NCBI GenBank assembly: GCA_021793405.1
Contig: JAJYSV010000009.1
Coordinates: forward strand, 1-64,000
From: Acidobacteriota bacterium
Lineage (GTDB): Bacteria > Acidobacteriota > Terriglobia > Terriglobales > Acidobacteriaceae
Reading direction: 5' to 3'
DNA: 64,000 bases
The notes beneath the pieces were generated by a model, which saw nothing but the letters and a program-made list of their open reading frames with translations, had not been told where the DNA came from and made no database searches. Positions 9,344-19,264 of this stretch are shown here, one piece after another. A program made the translations under genes and the position numbers. Position 1 is the stretch's first letter. Each line of letters starts with the position of its first letter.

Positions 9344-10197
9344 GAGCGTCCTATCCACCGTTATCTCGCAAAATTACGAACGCCTTGATGCTGGCGCTGA
9401 CGGGCCTGTGCACAGTGCTGGTTCTCTCGGTGCTGCTGACCATCCTGGGATATTTGTTTTGGAAGGGCGCGAGTTCGCTGAATATTGACTTCTTTACGAA
9501 AAACCCAGCACCGGTCGGCCAGTCGGGCGGTGGTGTGAAGAATGCCATGGTCGGTACATTGAAATTGCTGACCCTTGCCAGCGCGATTGGTGTCCCGATC
9601 GGTCTGCTGGGCGGGATTTATCTGTCGGAGTTCGCAGGTGGATGGTCGGCATTTACGATCCGCTACACTACGGATTTGCTGAACGGCGTGCCATCCGTGG
9701 TGATGGGGATTTTTGTGTACACGCTGGTGGTGTTACCGATGCACCATTTTTCCACGCTGGCCGGCGGCATCGCTCTTGGTATCATGATGATTCCAATAGC
9801 CTTGCGCAGCACGGAAGACTTTCTTCGAGCGGTACCGCGCAGCTTGCGAGAAGGCGGTCTGGCGTTGGGTGCCAGCAAATCGGAAACTATCTTCACGATT
9901 GTCATTCCGGCAGCCATCTACGGCATTATCACGGGAATCTTACTGGATATTGCGCGGGTTGCCGGAGAAACGGCGCCGCTGCTGTTTACAGCTTTCGGCA
10001 ACCTGTTCGACAGTCGGGGCTGGATGCATCCTACGGCGTCGCTGCCGGTGGTGATCTATAACTACGCCATTTCGCCCTACGATGAGTGGCATCGGCAGGC
10101 ATGGGCGGCAGGGTTCGTGCTACTCTCAGGATTGTTGGCGGTCAGCGTAATTTCCCGTCTGATTTTGGCGCGCGGGAAAAAATTATCGCACGGGTAA
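9340..10197 (+). CDS. pstA: Phosphate ABC transporter permease PstA
   Basis: 285 residues, starting at the ATGA overlap with pstC. Six membrane segments are visible. The coupling loop is EGGLALGASKSETIFTIVIP, followed by LLDIARVAGETAPLLFTAFG, which distinguishes PstA from PstC. SEFAGGW and LLNGVPSVVMGIF are further typical segments. Its partner in the membrane is PstC, and pstB follows after 13 bases. Confidence 0.95.
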   Translation: MRASYPPLSRKITNALMLALTGLCTVLVLSVLLTILGYLFWKGASSLNIDFFTKNPAPVGQSGGGVKNAMVGTLKLLTLASAIGVPIGLLGGIYLSEFAGGWSAFTIRYTTDLLNGVPSVVMGIFVYTLVVLPMHHFSTLAGGIALGIMMIPIALRSTEDFLRAVPRSLREGGLALGASKSETIFTIVIPAAIYGIITGILLDIARVAGETAPLLFTAFGNLFDSRGWMHPTASLPVVIYNYAISPYDEWHRQAWAAGFVLLSGLLAVSVISRLILARGKKLSHG

Positions 10198-10210
10198 CCG
10201 GTAATCAGTG

Positions 10211-11053
10211 ATGACATCCTCGATGAAGCCATTTGACCTGAGGCAGCTTTCGAAAGCCCATGAAGTTCGTTTTTCGGTAGATGCAGAGACGGAAGAAAAA
10301 CTACCCTGGCCGCAGTTCACGGTAGCAGACCTCAACTTCTTTTATGGCGCGCATCAAGCCCTGAAGGGCATCAATCTCATTGTTCCCAATAAGCGCGTGA
10401 TGGCGTTTATTGGACCTTCGGGATGCGGCAAGACAACCCTCTTGCGTACCTTCAACCGGATGAACGAAATCATACCGGGCACGCGGGTTGAGGGTAGCAT
10501 ACGCCTGGGTGATAAGGATCTTTTCAGTTTTCCTGCTACGACCTTGCGTCGTGTTGTCGGCATGGTTTTCCAGAAACCCTCCCCCTTCCCCAAATCGATT
10601 TTTGACAATGTGGCGTATGGTCTGCGCCTCGACCCTGCAATACGGCGCAGCGAAATTGCCGACAAGGTGGAGCAAAGCCTGCGGCGGGCGGCGCTCTGGG
10701 ATGAAGTGAAGGACAAGCTGCATCAGTCCGCCAACGGGATCTCCGGCGGCCAGCAGCAGCGGCTATGCATTGCGCGCGCGTTGGCGGTCGAACCTGAAGT
10801 GCTGTTGCTGGACGAACCGTGCTCGGCGCTCGATCCTTTGTCAACGGCGAAGATCGAAGATCTGTTGTTTGAAATCAAGGACCTTTGCACAATTGTCATT
10901 GTGACCCACAATATGCTGCAGGCGGCGCGCGTCGCCGACTATGTTGGATTCTTCCTGAACGGCGAATTGATAGAACTGAACCGTGCCAAACAGATCTTCC
11001 AGAATCCGGAAATGCAGCAGACCCAGGACTATATTACGGGCCGATTCGGCTGA
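10211..11053 (+). CDS. pstB: Phosphate ABC transporter ATP-binding protein PstB
   Basis: 280 residues from ATG 10211; GTG 10208 and ATG 10223 are alternatives and none has a strong ribosome site. About 35 extra N-terminal residues precede the core. Walker A is GPSGCGKTT (68-76), the signature is NGISGGQQQRL, Walker B is VLLLDEPCSALDP, and the switch His lies in IVIVTHNMLQAARVADY. The Q-loop VFQKPSPFPKSIFDNVAYG is typical of PstB. It hydrolyses ATP to drive PstCA at the inner membrane. It ends the pst run; galK starts 30 bases later. Confidence 0.96.
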   Translation: MTSSMKPFDLRQLSKAHEVRFSVDAETEEKLPWPQFTVADLNFFYGAHQALKGINLIVPNKRVMAFIGPSGCGKTTLLRTFNRMNEIIPGTRVEGSIRLGDKDLFSFPATTLRRVVGMVFQKPSPFPKSIFDNVAYGLRLDPAIRRSEIADKVEQSLRRAALWDEVKDKLHQSANGISGGQQQRLCIARALAVEPEVLLLDEPCSALDPLSTAKIEDLLFEIKDLCTIVIVTHNMLQAARVADYVGFFLNGELIELNRAKQIFQNPEMQQTQDYITGRFG

Positions 11054-11083
11054 TGTTTTCGCTCGGCTGATATCCTAGAGCCA

Positions 11084-12238
11084 ATGTCCCAGCCATCTCC
11101 TTTAGAAGTTCATCGGAATCGCTTTGGCTCAGACGGCGTTGCCTATCAAGCGCCTGGGCGAGTCAATCTTATTGGTGAGCATACGGATACGAGCGAAGGC
11201 TTTGTAATGCCGGCGGCGCTCGATCTTCGGACCATTTCCGTTCTAAGTCCACGAAGCGACGCGGCCGCACATATCTTTTCGGTAAATTTCGACGAGCAAG
11301 TCAGTCTCGACTTGCGGCATCTACCTCCCCGTCCGCGTGGCCACTGGATCGATTACCCCGCGAGCGTTCTGTGGACACTGGGACAGCGGGGGATTCATTT
11401 CAACGGCTTCGACTTGACGCTTTCCGGCACCGTGCCGGTAGGTTCCGGACTAAGTTCCTCGGCTTCTGTTGAGGTCGCGGTCGCGGTCGCGGTGCTTGCC
11501 TATGCCGGGATTGCGATGCCGAAGCCTGACATCGCGAAGATCTGTCAATTTTCCGAGAACAACTATGTGGGCGCACAGAGCGGCATCATGGACCCGTTTA
11601 CTTCCTGTTGTGGCGTCGAAAATCATGCGCTTCTGCTGGACTGCCGTTCGCTCGATTACGAGACTTTGCCGCTCGCGAGTGAAGTGCTGCTCGTGATCTG
11701 CAATTCCATGGTGAAGCATTCGCTTGCCGGCGGGGGAGAATATAACGCGCGGCGTGCCGAGGTGCAGATAGGGCTCGAGATTCTTCAGCGTCACGATTCC
11801 AGCATCCGTACATTGCGGGATGTCACTGAGGATGAATTGCGGCCCTTTGCAAGCGAGATGGCCGACGATATCTTTCGCCGGTGCCTGCATGTGGTTACGG
11901 AAAACCGAAGAGTCCTTCAAGCCGCGGACGCATTGCGACAGCATGATTTCTTCGGATTTGGCCGGCTCATGCACGAAGCCCACGTCAGCATGAGAGACAA
12001 TTATGCTGCCAGTTGCACGGAGACAGACATCCTGGTCGAACTGGCATCGAAGCAACCCGGCTGTTTTGGCGCTCGCATCACCGGGGGCGGATTTGGCGGT
12101 TGCACCATCAATCTGGTAGCTGCCGAGCACGCGGATCGATTTGTGAAAAATGTTCGCGCAGGATATGAGGAAGCTACGGGTATACAAGCGGAGATTTATC
12201 TGAGCCGCGCATCGGATGGCGCTGGTCCGCTGGTGTAG
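11084..12238 (+). CDS. galK: Galactokinase
   Basis: 384 residues. This GHMP-family kinase phosphorylates galactose to galactose-1-phosphate with ATP (Leloir pathway). The galactokinase signature GRVNLIGEHTDTSEGFVMP lies near the N-terminus, the ATP-binding motif is VPVGSGLSSSASVEVAVA, and the C-terminal motif is GARITGGGFGGCTINLV. Length is normal. It is 30 bases after pstB and may be read through from it, but no galT, galE or galactose transporter is present, so the link to phosphate uptake is probably only positional. A 17 bp hairpin follows the stop. Confidence 0.95.
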   Translation: MSQPSPLEVHRNRFGSDGVAYQAPGRVNLIGEHTDTSEGFVMPAALDLRTISVLSPRSDAAAHIFSVNFDEQVSLDLRHLPPRPRGHWIDYPASVLWTLGQRGIHFNGFDLTLSGTVPVGSGLSSSASVEVAVAVAVLAYAGIAMPKPDIAKICQFSENNYVGAQSGIMDPFTSCCGVENHALLLDCRSLDYETLPLASEVLLVICNSMVKHSLAGGGEYNARRAEVQIGLEILQRHDSSIRTLRDVTEDELRPFASEMADDIFRRCLHVVTENRRVLQAADALRQHDFFGFGRLMHEAHVSMRDNYAASCTETDILVELASKQPGCFGARITGGGFGGCTINLVAAEHADRFVKNVRAGYEEATGIQAEIYLSRASDGAGPLV

Positions 12239-12252
12239 CACGTATGCTTATC

Positions 12253-12290
12253 AAGACAGCGGCCTTTCCCGAAGGAAAGGCCGTTGTCTT
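12253..12290. terminator. Long hairpin between convergent galK and the first GH38 gene
   Basis: A 17 bp stem (12253-12269 with 12274-12290, one G-T pair) has loop CGAA. It sits between the convergent stops of galK and the first GH38 gene and could serve both directions, although neither side has a good T-tract. A related copy follows the second GH38 gene at about 15761-15796. Confidence 0.65.
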
Positions 12291-12312
12291 GGTTCAGGGA
12301 TGTATTTGCAGG

Positions 12313-15300
12313 TTACTTCTGCGCCTGCCAGAAGCTTGCGCCGCGATTGCCGAAGTCGACACGCACGGTGTTGATGGAGTATGGCCCCACGGGCACGGTG
12401 ATGTGGTTGCCGGAGACGGGCAGCGGGTCGCCTTCTGGTTTTTCGAGCAGGTTAGCAGAGGTTGCCGACGTTGCGCCATCGGGAAGGCCGATGTCCGCAG
12501 TTGTTTTGGTCCCAGCCCATTCATAGAAACGCAGGATCAGGCTGTTGCCGTCCTCGCTCTTCTTCATCGCGCTCAACACCAGGTTTTCCGGCTTGACGGT
12601 CACGAAGGAATGCGTGGCCGGCAACTCGCCCGTGTGGGCATTCGTCTGCATGGCGTGGAGAGGGATGTTAAAGGCATAGCCGTGCAGCACGGTGTTCGCC
12701 TCCCGCCAGGTGCCGGCATGTGGATAGAGTGAGTAGCGGATATGCTGCTCACCCATATCGGCATTCGGATCGGGCGATTTTGGCGAACGCAGCAGGGAAA
12801 GCTGCAGCACATTGCCTTTCGCGTCATAACCATATTTGGAGTCGTTGATCAGGCTGAAACCATGCTGGCCGTCACCTTCATCGGCCCAACGCTGTGCCGA
12901 GACTTCAAACTTGGCATCTTCCACCGAGTTGTTTCTGGTTGTGGGACGTTCGATGGTTCCGTAGGGAATCTCGAACGTCGCCTTGGGAGCGGTGGCGGCC
13001 AGAGTAAAGCCGGCCTTGAGGAAAATGTGGTCTTCATGCCAATCCACGTCATTGACGACATCGACCCGCTTCAGGCCGGCGTAGAGAATGATGTTCTGCA
13101 CGAAGGTTGACTTATCCCAGTGCCGGGTGATGCGAACTTCGCTGCGTACTGGGCCACGCTCGATCACCTGGACGCTGTCGGCCATCGTCAGATCTGTTCC
13201 ATGGTTGACGTAGTCGGGGTTGATGTTCCAGGCATCGTATTGTTTCGGCTTATCGACGTATGCCTGCAGGATATTGCCGCAGCTTCCGCTGGCGAGGCTT
13301 TCAAAGTGAGATTGCTTATCGTAAAGACTGGTAATGCAGCCATTCTTGGGATCGATGACGACTCGCAGTTGGGAGTTTTCCAGGGTGGTGCCATCCACCT
13401 TCAAATCACTCGCAACCTTGCGCGTGCCGGGCACGGCGTGCAGCACCGTATATCCGATGGAAGGAACATCCTTCGGCTCCAGCAACAGGTGATAGCTATG
13501 GGTGGCGGAGTCCTGAGAAAGAATTTGCATGGGTACGGGCATGCCATGCGCGTTGAGGATTGAGATTCCGTTGGGCTCAGCTTGCGGCATCTGCACGTTC
13601 GCTTCCACTACATCGCTGCGATTCCAGCTCAATGGGTTCCAGATGAGGATTGGAACGCCTGGCTGGGCATCGGTATCGATATGGCTGTCGATGTCGGAGA
13701 GCGCATTGTGCGTGGCGCCCATAGCGGTCCAATGGACCACATTGAACTGCTTCTGTGCATCCCGATAGATCACACCTATGCCGGAACCGGCGGCGAGGTC
13801 GTGGAAACCGTTGAACACCTGCAGCTTCCATGCTGCTGTGAGCTTGTCGTTGGGGTACTCCAGGCCGCCAAGCCAGGCCAGCGAGGAATATTTTTCCGCG
13901 TTCAGCAGCCACTCCGACCCGTGGCGAAGATTCCATTTCAGTTTGGCCTGGGTGGTATAGGTGCCACGGTGGAATTCCAGATAGAGCTCGTCATTCCAGA
14001 CCGGCAGACTGATTTCTCCCGCGGGTGGCGCCGACAAGGTTTTCTTGCCCGCAGCCAGGGTTTCATAGTTCCACACTGGAGCGTCCGCTGTATCGACACG
14101 TTTGTCCATGCTATCGAAGAAAGTCTGCGCCACTCCAAATTCGGCGTGCGGATAGACCTTGTTGGGCTCCATCCAGCGCATGCCGCTGTCGAGCATATCG
14201 CGGGTTGGGCCGCCGCCGTGATCGCCAACGCCGTAGAGATGCATCATCTCGTTCTGGCCCGGGTTGAGTTGGACGGACGTGGCCAGATAGCTGGCCATGC
14301 TCACCGGCTCAATTTGATTGCCGTAGCCGTGCGGGAAATAGGTGAGCACGCGGCTGCCATCCGGAGATTGCCACCAGAACAACTTCATGGGAAGCTGATT
14401 GGTGTCGTTCCAAGACATCTTCTGCGTGACAAAATAATCGATGCCAGACTTCTTATACATCTGCGGGAGCTGCCAGTTGTAACCAAAAGTGTCGGGGTTC
14501 CAGCCGATGCGAACGTCGACGCCGAAGTTCTTCTGGAAATACCGCTTGCCTAGCAAAATCTCGCGCACCGTGGATTCGCCATCGGGCAGGTTCAGGTCGG
14601 GCTCGACCCACATGCCACCGACCAACTCCCAGCGACCTTCCTTCACACGCTCCTGGATCTGCTTGAACATGTCGGGATACTTGTCCTGCATCCACTCGTA
14701 GTACTGTGCCGCGGATGCGGTGTACGTGTAGTCGGGATACTCATCCATGAGCTGCAATGCCGTGCCAAATGTTCTATGCACAACGTCGACGGTTTCGGTC
14801 CACGGCCATAGCCACGCAGCATCGATATGGGAGTTACCCGTCATATGAATGTCGTACTGCTGCAGTGCGGGACGGAGAGGCTCCAGTGTCGATTGTGCCT
14901 TTTTCAGGGAAGCGTCGAAGGCCGTCTGATCGCCCTTATCGAGCGCCGACAGATCCACGGAGGTGGCGGCATCATCCAGAGTTTTTTCCCGCGCAGCGAG
15001 TGTGGCTGCATCCGGCGTGATGGTGGGCAGCAGATAGGCGGCTGAAATCAACTCATCGCGAAGGTCTTCCGGGTTGGGGCGATTGCCGGCAAAGACCACA
15101 TTGAGCCGAAAGCCGAAGATGCGTTTTGGCTCTGGAGTGTCCAGCATCTTGACCGCGACTAGGATCTTGTCGCCAGGCTTGGCATTGCTGAATAGCAACT
15201 GTTTTTCCAGGCTCTCTCCCAGTGCCACACGGCTACCGTTGAAGTAGAGAATGTCCGTACCCCTGGAACGCGGCAGCTCCAACCAGACCTGTGCGCCGCT

Positions 15301-15639
15301 GATGTCGTATCCATTCACTGTTTTCGGAACTTCCACCCAGCGCCGAAACCAGACTGCCTCCGGAGGCGCGGTAAAGGGAAACTGGACGGTCTGCCAACCA
15401 CTGGTGTCGGTATCGGGCCGTTCTGCGTGGGGAACGTCGCCGACATGGTATTGCCAGCCTTGATCGGGGATGGCGCCGAATGTGCCTAAAAGGTTAACAA
15501 CTTTTTGCGCCTGCGGGGGGAAGGTATACGCCCCGGCCGGAGCCACTGGACCACGTCTCTGCCCATGGGCAAAAACTGAAAAAACAGCGATACCAAATAC
15601 CAAGGAAAAAAGTGGAACTAGTTTGGGAACACGCTTCAC
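12313..15639 (-). CDS. Exported GH38 alpha-mannosidase, copy A
   Basis: 1108 residues from GTG 15639, with GGAGGAG about 10 bases upstream. The signal peptide is about residues 1-26 (FAHGQ before RRGPV). After an N-terminal beta-sandwich domain (about 60-190), the GH38 core holds the zinc motif NSHIDAAWLWPWTE (H271, D273), the nucleophile region GWNPDTFGYNWQLPQ (D383) and HGGGPTRDM. The C-terminal half is the usual beta-rich GH38 region. Members are retaining zinc alpha-mannosidases acting on N-glycan-like or mannan oligosaccharides. It is by eye about nine-tenths identical to the neighbouring copy B. A local difference is WLELPRSRGTD, where copy B has WLQMMAYSRGTN, one residue longer. It probably acts in the periplasm. 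Confidence 0.9.
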   Translation of the reverse strand: MKRVPKLVPLFSLVFGIAVFSVFAHGQRRGPVAPAGAYTFPPQAQKVVNLLGTFGAIPDQGWQYHVGDVPHAERPDTDTSGWQTVQFPFTAPPEAVWFRRWVEVPKTVNGYDISGAQVWLELPRSRGTDILYFNGSRVALGESLEKQLLFSNAKPGDKILVAVKMLDTPEPKRIFGFRLNVVFAGNRPNPEDLRDELISAAYLLPTITPDAATLAAREKTLDDAATSVDLSALDKGDQTAFDASLKKAQSTLEPLRPALQQYDIHMTGNSHIDAAWLWPWTETVDVVHRTFGTALQLMDEYPDYTYTASAAQYYEWMQDKYPDMFKQIQERVKEGRWELVGGMWVEPDLNLPDGESTVREILLGKRYFQKNFGVDVRIGWNPDTFGYNWQLPQMYKKSGIDYFVTQKMSWNDTNQLPMKLFWWQSPDGSRVLTYFPHGYGNQIEPVSMASYLATSVQLNPGQNEMMHLYGVGDHGGGPTRDMLDSGMRWMEPNKVYPHAEFGVAQTFFDSMDKRVDTADAPVWNYETLAAGKKTLSAPPAGEISLPVWNDELYLEFHRGTYTTQAKLKWNLRHGSEWLLNAEKYSSLAWLGGLEYPNDKLTAAWKLQVFNGFHDLAAGSGIGVIYRDAQKQFNVVHWTAMGATHNALSDIDSHIDTDAQPGVPILIWNPLSWNRSDVVEANVQMPQAEPNGISILNAHGMPVPMQILSQDSATHSYHLLLEPKDVPSIGYTVLHAVPGTRKVASDLKVDGTTLENSQLRVVIDPKNGCITSLYDKQSHFESLASGSCGNILQAYVDKPKQYDAWNINPDYVNHGTDLTMADSVQVIERGPVRSEVRITRHWDKSTFVQNIILYAGLKRVDVVNDVDWHEDHIFLKAGFTLAATAPKATFEIPYGTIERPTTRNNSVEDAKFEVSAQRWADEGDGQHGFSLINDSKYGYDAKGNVLQLSLLRSPKSPDPNADMGEQHIRYSLYPHAGTWREANTVLHGYAFNIPLHAMQTNAHTGELPATHSFVTVKPENLVLSAMKKSEDGNSLILRFYEWAGTKTTADIGLPDGATSATSANLLEKPEGDPLPVSGNHITVPVGPYSINTVRVDFGNRGASFWQAQK

Positions 15640-15760
15640 GTAGTTACTCCTCCGGGTGGAATTTTACACTGCGTTGAGAAAATACGCTAAAACCGCATGT
15701 CCGACGGGCCTTGACCGTGTATTAGTGTTGTGCGGCCCGCTGGTGCAGCGCCCCATCAAT

Positions 15761-15796
15761 ACAACGGCCTTTCCCGAAGAAAAGGCCATTGTGTTG
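15761..15796. terminator. Hairpin downstream of GH38 copy B (duplicated)
   Basis: The bases around AACGGCCTTTCCCGAAG pair with AAAGGCCATTGTGTT downstream, using some G-T pairs. It lies 20 bases after the stop of copy B (reading minus), at the same relative place as the hairpin at 12253-12290 after copy A, and the two share most of their sequence. Confidence 0.55.
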
Positions 15797-15817
15797 GTTC
15801 AGGAACTTATTTGCAGG

Positions 15818-18800
15818 TTACTTCTGCGCCTGCCAGAAGCTTGCTCCGCGATTGCCGAAATCGACACGCACGGTGTTGATGGAGTATGGCCCCACCGGTA
15901 CGGTGACGTGATTGCCGGAGACAGGCAGCGGATCTCCTTCGGGTTTTTCTAGCAGGTCGGTAACGGTAGCCGACGTCGCGCCATCGGGAAGACTGATGTC
16001 CGCAGTCGATTTCGTTCCGGCCCATTCATAGAAGCGAAGGATCAGGCTGTCGCCGTCGTCGCTCTTTTTCATCGCGGTCAGCAGCAGATTTTCCGGCTGG
16101 ATGGTCACGAAAGAATGCGTGGCTGGCAATTCGCCTGTGTGCGCGTCCGTCTGCATGGCGTGCATGCCGTAGTTGAAGGCATAGCCGTGCAGCACGGTAT
16201 TCGCCTGCCGCCAGGTGCCGGCGTGTGGGTAGAGTGAGTAGCGGAAGTGTTGAGGGCCGCGATCGGCGTCCGGATCGGGTTCGACTGGCGAACGCAGCAG
16301 TGAGAGCCGCAGCACATTTCCCTTCACGTCGTAGCCATATTTCGAATCGTTGATGAGGCTGAAGCCATGCTGGCCATCGCCAAGGTCGGCCCAGCGCTGC
16401 GCGGAGACTTCGAACTTGGCAACTTCCACCGAATTGTTTCTTGTTGTGGGGCGTTCAATAGTTCCATAGGGAATTTCGAACGTCGCCTTGGGTCCGCTGG
16501 CAGCCAAAGTAAAGCCGGCCTTCAGCAGAATATGAGTTTCGTGCCAGTCCACGTCGTTGACGACGTCGACGCGATCCAGGCCCGCATAGAGAATGATGTT
16601 CTGTACGAAGGTTGACTTATCCCAGTGCCGGGTGATGCGAACTTCGCTGCGCACCGGGCCGCGTTCGACGACCTGGACGCTGTCGGCCATCGTCAGGTCC
16701 GTTCCATGCTCCGCGAAATTCGGGTTGATATTCCAAGCATCATATTCTTTGGGAGTATCGACGAACCCTTGCAGCAAATTGCCGCAGCTTCCGGCGGCGA
16801 GGCTTTCAAAGTGAGTCTGCTTATCGTAGAGGCTATTGATGCAGCCATTCTTGGGATCGACGACCACGCGGAGGACGGAGTTCTCCAGCGTGGTGCCATC
16901 GACCTTCAAGTCGGTCGCAACCTTGCGGGTGCCGGGCACGGCATGCAGCACGGTGTATCCGACGGAGGGAACATCCTTCGGCTCCAGCAGCAAATGGTAG
17001 CCGTGGGTGGTTGAGTCCTGAGAAAGAATCTGCATTGGTACCGGCATGCCGTGCGCGTCGAGTATCGAGATTCCGTTGGGCTCAGCCTGCGGCATCTGTA
17101 CATCCGCTTCCACAATCTCTGTGCGATTGAAGCTCAAGGTGTTCCAGATGAGGATCGGTACGCCGGCGTGGGTATCCGTGTCGATGTGGCTGTCAATGTC
17201 CGTGAGCGCGTTGTGCGTGGCGCCCATGGCGGTCCAATGGACCACATTGAACTGTTTTTGAGAGTCCTTGTAAATCACACCAATGCCGGAACCGGCGGCG
17301 AGGTCGTGGAAGCCATTAAACACCTGCAGTTTCCACGCTGCCGTGAGTTGATCGTTGGGATAATCCAAGCCACCGAGCCAGGCCAGCGAGGAATATTTTT
17401 CCGCGTTCAGCAGCCACTCCGAGCCATGCCGAAGATTCCATTTCAGCTTGGCCTGGGTGGTATACGTGCCACGGTGGAATTCCAGATAGAGTTCGTCATT
17501 CCAGACCGGCAGGCTGATTTCTCCTGCAGGCGGAGCTGACAAGGTTTTCTTGCCGGCAGCCAGGGTTTCATAGTTCCACACCGGAGCGTCCGCTGTATCG
17601 ACACGCTTCGCCATAGCGTCAAAGAATGTGATCGACGTGCCGAATTCAGCGTGCGGATAAACCTTATTGGGCTCCATCCAGCGCATGCCGCTGTCGAGCA
17701 TGTCGCGGGTTGGACCGCCGCCGTGATCGCCAACGCCGTAGAGATGCATCATCTCGTTCTGGCCCGGGTTCAACTGGATGGCCGTCGCCAGATCATCCGC
17801 CATATTCACCGGTTGAATCTGGTTGACGTAATCGTGCGGAAAATAGGTGAGCACGCGGCTGCCGTCCGGAGACTGCCACCAGAACAACTTCATGGGAAGC
17901 TGATTGGTATCGTTCCATGCCATCTTTTGCGTGACGAAATAATCGATCCCGGATTTCTTATACATCTGCGGTAATTGCCAGTTGTAACCGAAGGTGTCGG
18001 GGTTCCAGCCAACGCGAACGTCGACGCCGAAGTTCTTCTGGAAATACCGCTTGCCTAGCAAAATCTCACGCACTGTGGACTCGCCATCGGGCAGGTTCAG
18101 GTCGGGCTCGACCCACATGCCGCCGACCAGTTCCCAGCGACCTTCCTTCACGCGCTGCTGGATCTGCTTGAACATGTCGGGATACTTGTCCTGCATCCAC
18201 TCGAAATATTGCGCCGCAGATGCGGTGAAGGTGTAGTCGGGGTATTCATCCATCAGCTGCAATGCCGTGCCGAATGTGCGATGAACGACATCGACCGTTT
18301 CAGTCCATGGCCACAACCACGCGGCGTCAATATGCGCATTGCCCGACATGTGGATGGTGTATTCCTGCAGCGCGGGACGGAGAGGCTCCAGCGTCGATTG
18401 CGCTTTATTCAGAGAAGCATCGAAGGCCGTCTGATCGCCCTTATCGAGCGCCGACATATCCACGGAGGTGGCGGCATCATCCAGAGTTTTTTCCCGCGCA
18501 GCGAGTGTCGATGCGTCCGGCGTGATGGTGGGGATCAGATACGCAGCAGAGACCAACTCATCACGCAGGTCTTCCGGGTTAGGACGATTGCCGGCAAAGA
18601 CGACATCCAGTCGGAAGCCACGGATACGTTTTGGTTCTGGCGTGTCCAGCATCTTGACTGCGATCAGGATTTTGTCGCCGGGCTTGGCATCGCTAAAGAG
18701 CAGCTGCTTTTCGAGGCTCTCTCCTAGCGCCACACGGCTGCCGTTGAAATAGAGAATGTTTGTGCCCCGGGAATACGCCATCATCTGCAGCCAGATCTGC

Positions 18801-19147
18801 GCGCCAGTGATGTCATAACCGTTTACTGTCTTTGGAACTTCCACCAGGCGCCGGAACCAAACCGCTCCCGTTGGCGCAGTAAAGGGAAAATGGACGGTCT
18901 GCCAGCTACTGGTATCGATATCCGTCCGCTCCCCGTGAGGAACATCGCCGACATGGTACTGCCAATCCTGGTCAGGGATGGAACTGAACGTGCCTAAGCG
19001 ATCGACCACTTGTTGTGCCGGCGGTGGGTACGTATATGCCCCGGCTGGAGCTGGAATCTTGCGCATCTGTCCCTGGGCAATAACTGCAAAGAAAAAGAGA
19101 CCTAGCATCAAAGAAAAAAAAGAAAACCAAATGGGAACACGTTTCAC
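15818..19147 (-). CDS. Exported GH38 alpha-mannosidase, copy B
   Basis: 1109 residues from GTG 19147, with GGAGGAG about 10 bases upstream, matching copy A. The signal peptide is about residues 1-27 (FFFAVIAQGQ). The catalytic residues are kept: NAHIDAAWLWPWTE (H272, D274), GWNPDTFGYN (D384) and HGGGPTRDM, so both copies look active. Differences from copy A cluster in the signal peptide, around residue 120, in short surface segments such as the region after TYFPH, and near the C-terminus. Gene order, spacing and hairpins show that it arose with copy A by tandem duplication. Altered dosage or substrate range is possible but not shown by the sequence. Confidence 0.9.
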   Translation of the reverse strand: MKRVPIWFSFFSLMLGLFFFAVIAQGQMRKIPAPAGAYTYPPPAQQVVDRLGTFSSIPDQDWQYHVGDVPHGERTDIDTSSWQTVHFPFTAPTGAVWFRRLVEVPKTVNGYDITGAQIWLQMMAYSRGTNILYFNGSRVALGESLEKQLLFSDAKPGDKILIAVKMLDTPEPKRIRGFRLDVVFAGNRPNPEDLRDELVSAAYLIPTITPDASTLAAREKTLDDAATSVDMSALDKGDQTAFDASLNKAQSTLEPLRPALQEYTIHMSGNAHIDAAWLWPWTETVDVVHRTFGTALQLMDEYPDYTFTASAAQYFEWMQDKYPDMFKQIQQRVKEGRWELVGGMWVEPDLNLPDGESTVREILLGKRYFQKNFGVDVRVGWNPDTFGYNWQLPQMYKKSGIDYFVTQKMAWNDTNQLPMKLFWWQSPDGSRVLTYFPHDYVNQIQPVNMADDLATAIQLNPGQNEMMHLYGVGDHGGGPTRDMLDSGMRWMEPNKVYPHAEFGTSITFFDAMAKRVDTADAPVWNYETLAAGKKTLSAPPAGEISLPVWNDELYLEFHRGTYTTQAKLKWNLRHGSEWLLNAEKYSSLAWLGGLDYPNDQLTAAWKLQVFNGFHDLAAGSGIGVIYKDSQKQFNVVHWTAMGATHNALTDIDSHIDTDTHAGVPILIWNTLSFNRTEIVEADVQMPQAEPNGISILDAHGMPVPMQILSQDSTTHGYHLLLEPKDVPSVGYTVLHAVPGTRKVATDLKVDGTTLENSVLRVVVDPKNGCINSLYDKQTHFESLAAGSCGNLLQGFVDTPKEYDAWNINPNFAEHGTDLTMADSVQVVERGPVRSEVRITRHWDKSTFVQNIILYAGLDRVDVVNDVDWHETHILLKAGFTLAASGPKATFEIPYGTIERPTTRNNSVEVAKFEVSAQRWADLGDGQHGFSLINDSKYGYDVKGNVLRLSLLRSPVEPDPDADRGPQHFRYSLYPHAGTWRQANTVLHGYAFNYGMHAMQTDAHTGELPATHSFVTIQPENLLLTAMKKSDDGDSLILRFYEWAGTKSTADISLPDGATSATVTDLLEKPEGDPLPVSGNHVTVPVGPYSINTVRVDFGNRGASFWQAQK

Positions 19148-19264
19148 GTCGTTACTCCTCCGCGGGGATTTTACACTTCGTCGCGCACTGGGGTTGTGAT
19201 CGGGCGCACACAGGGAAAGGCACTCTCTGGCGGGGCAGTCAGCAGTATGGAAGTGGAGTTGGTT

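Larger units (their letters stand above)
12253..19162. repeat. Tandem duplication of an alpha-mannosidase unit (about 3.5 kb each)
   Basis: Unit A spans about 12253-15654 and unit B about 15761-19162. Each has, in minus-strand order, a GGAGGAG ribosome site, a GTG start, the GH38 gene, and a stop followed 20-25 bases later by a GC-rich hairpin whose arms contain GGCCTTTCC. The segments just downstream of the stops (GGTTACTTCTGCGCCTGCC in both) are identical. The copies have diverged at many third positions, so the duplication is not very recent. Confidence 0.85.
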
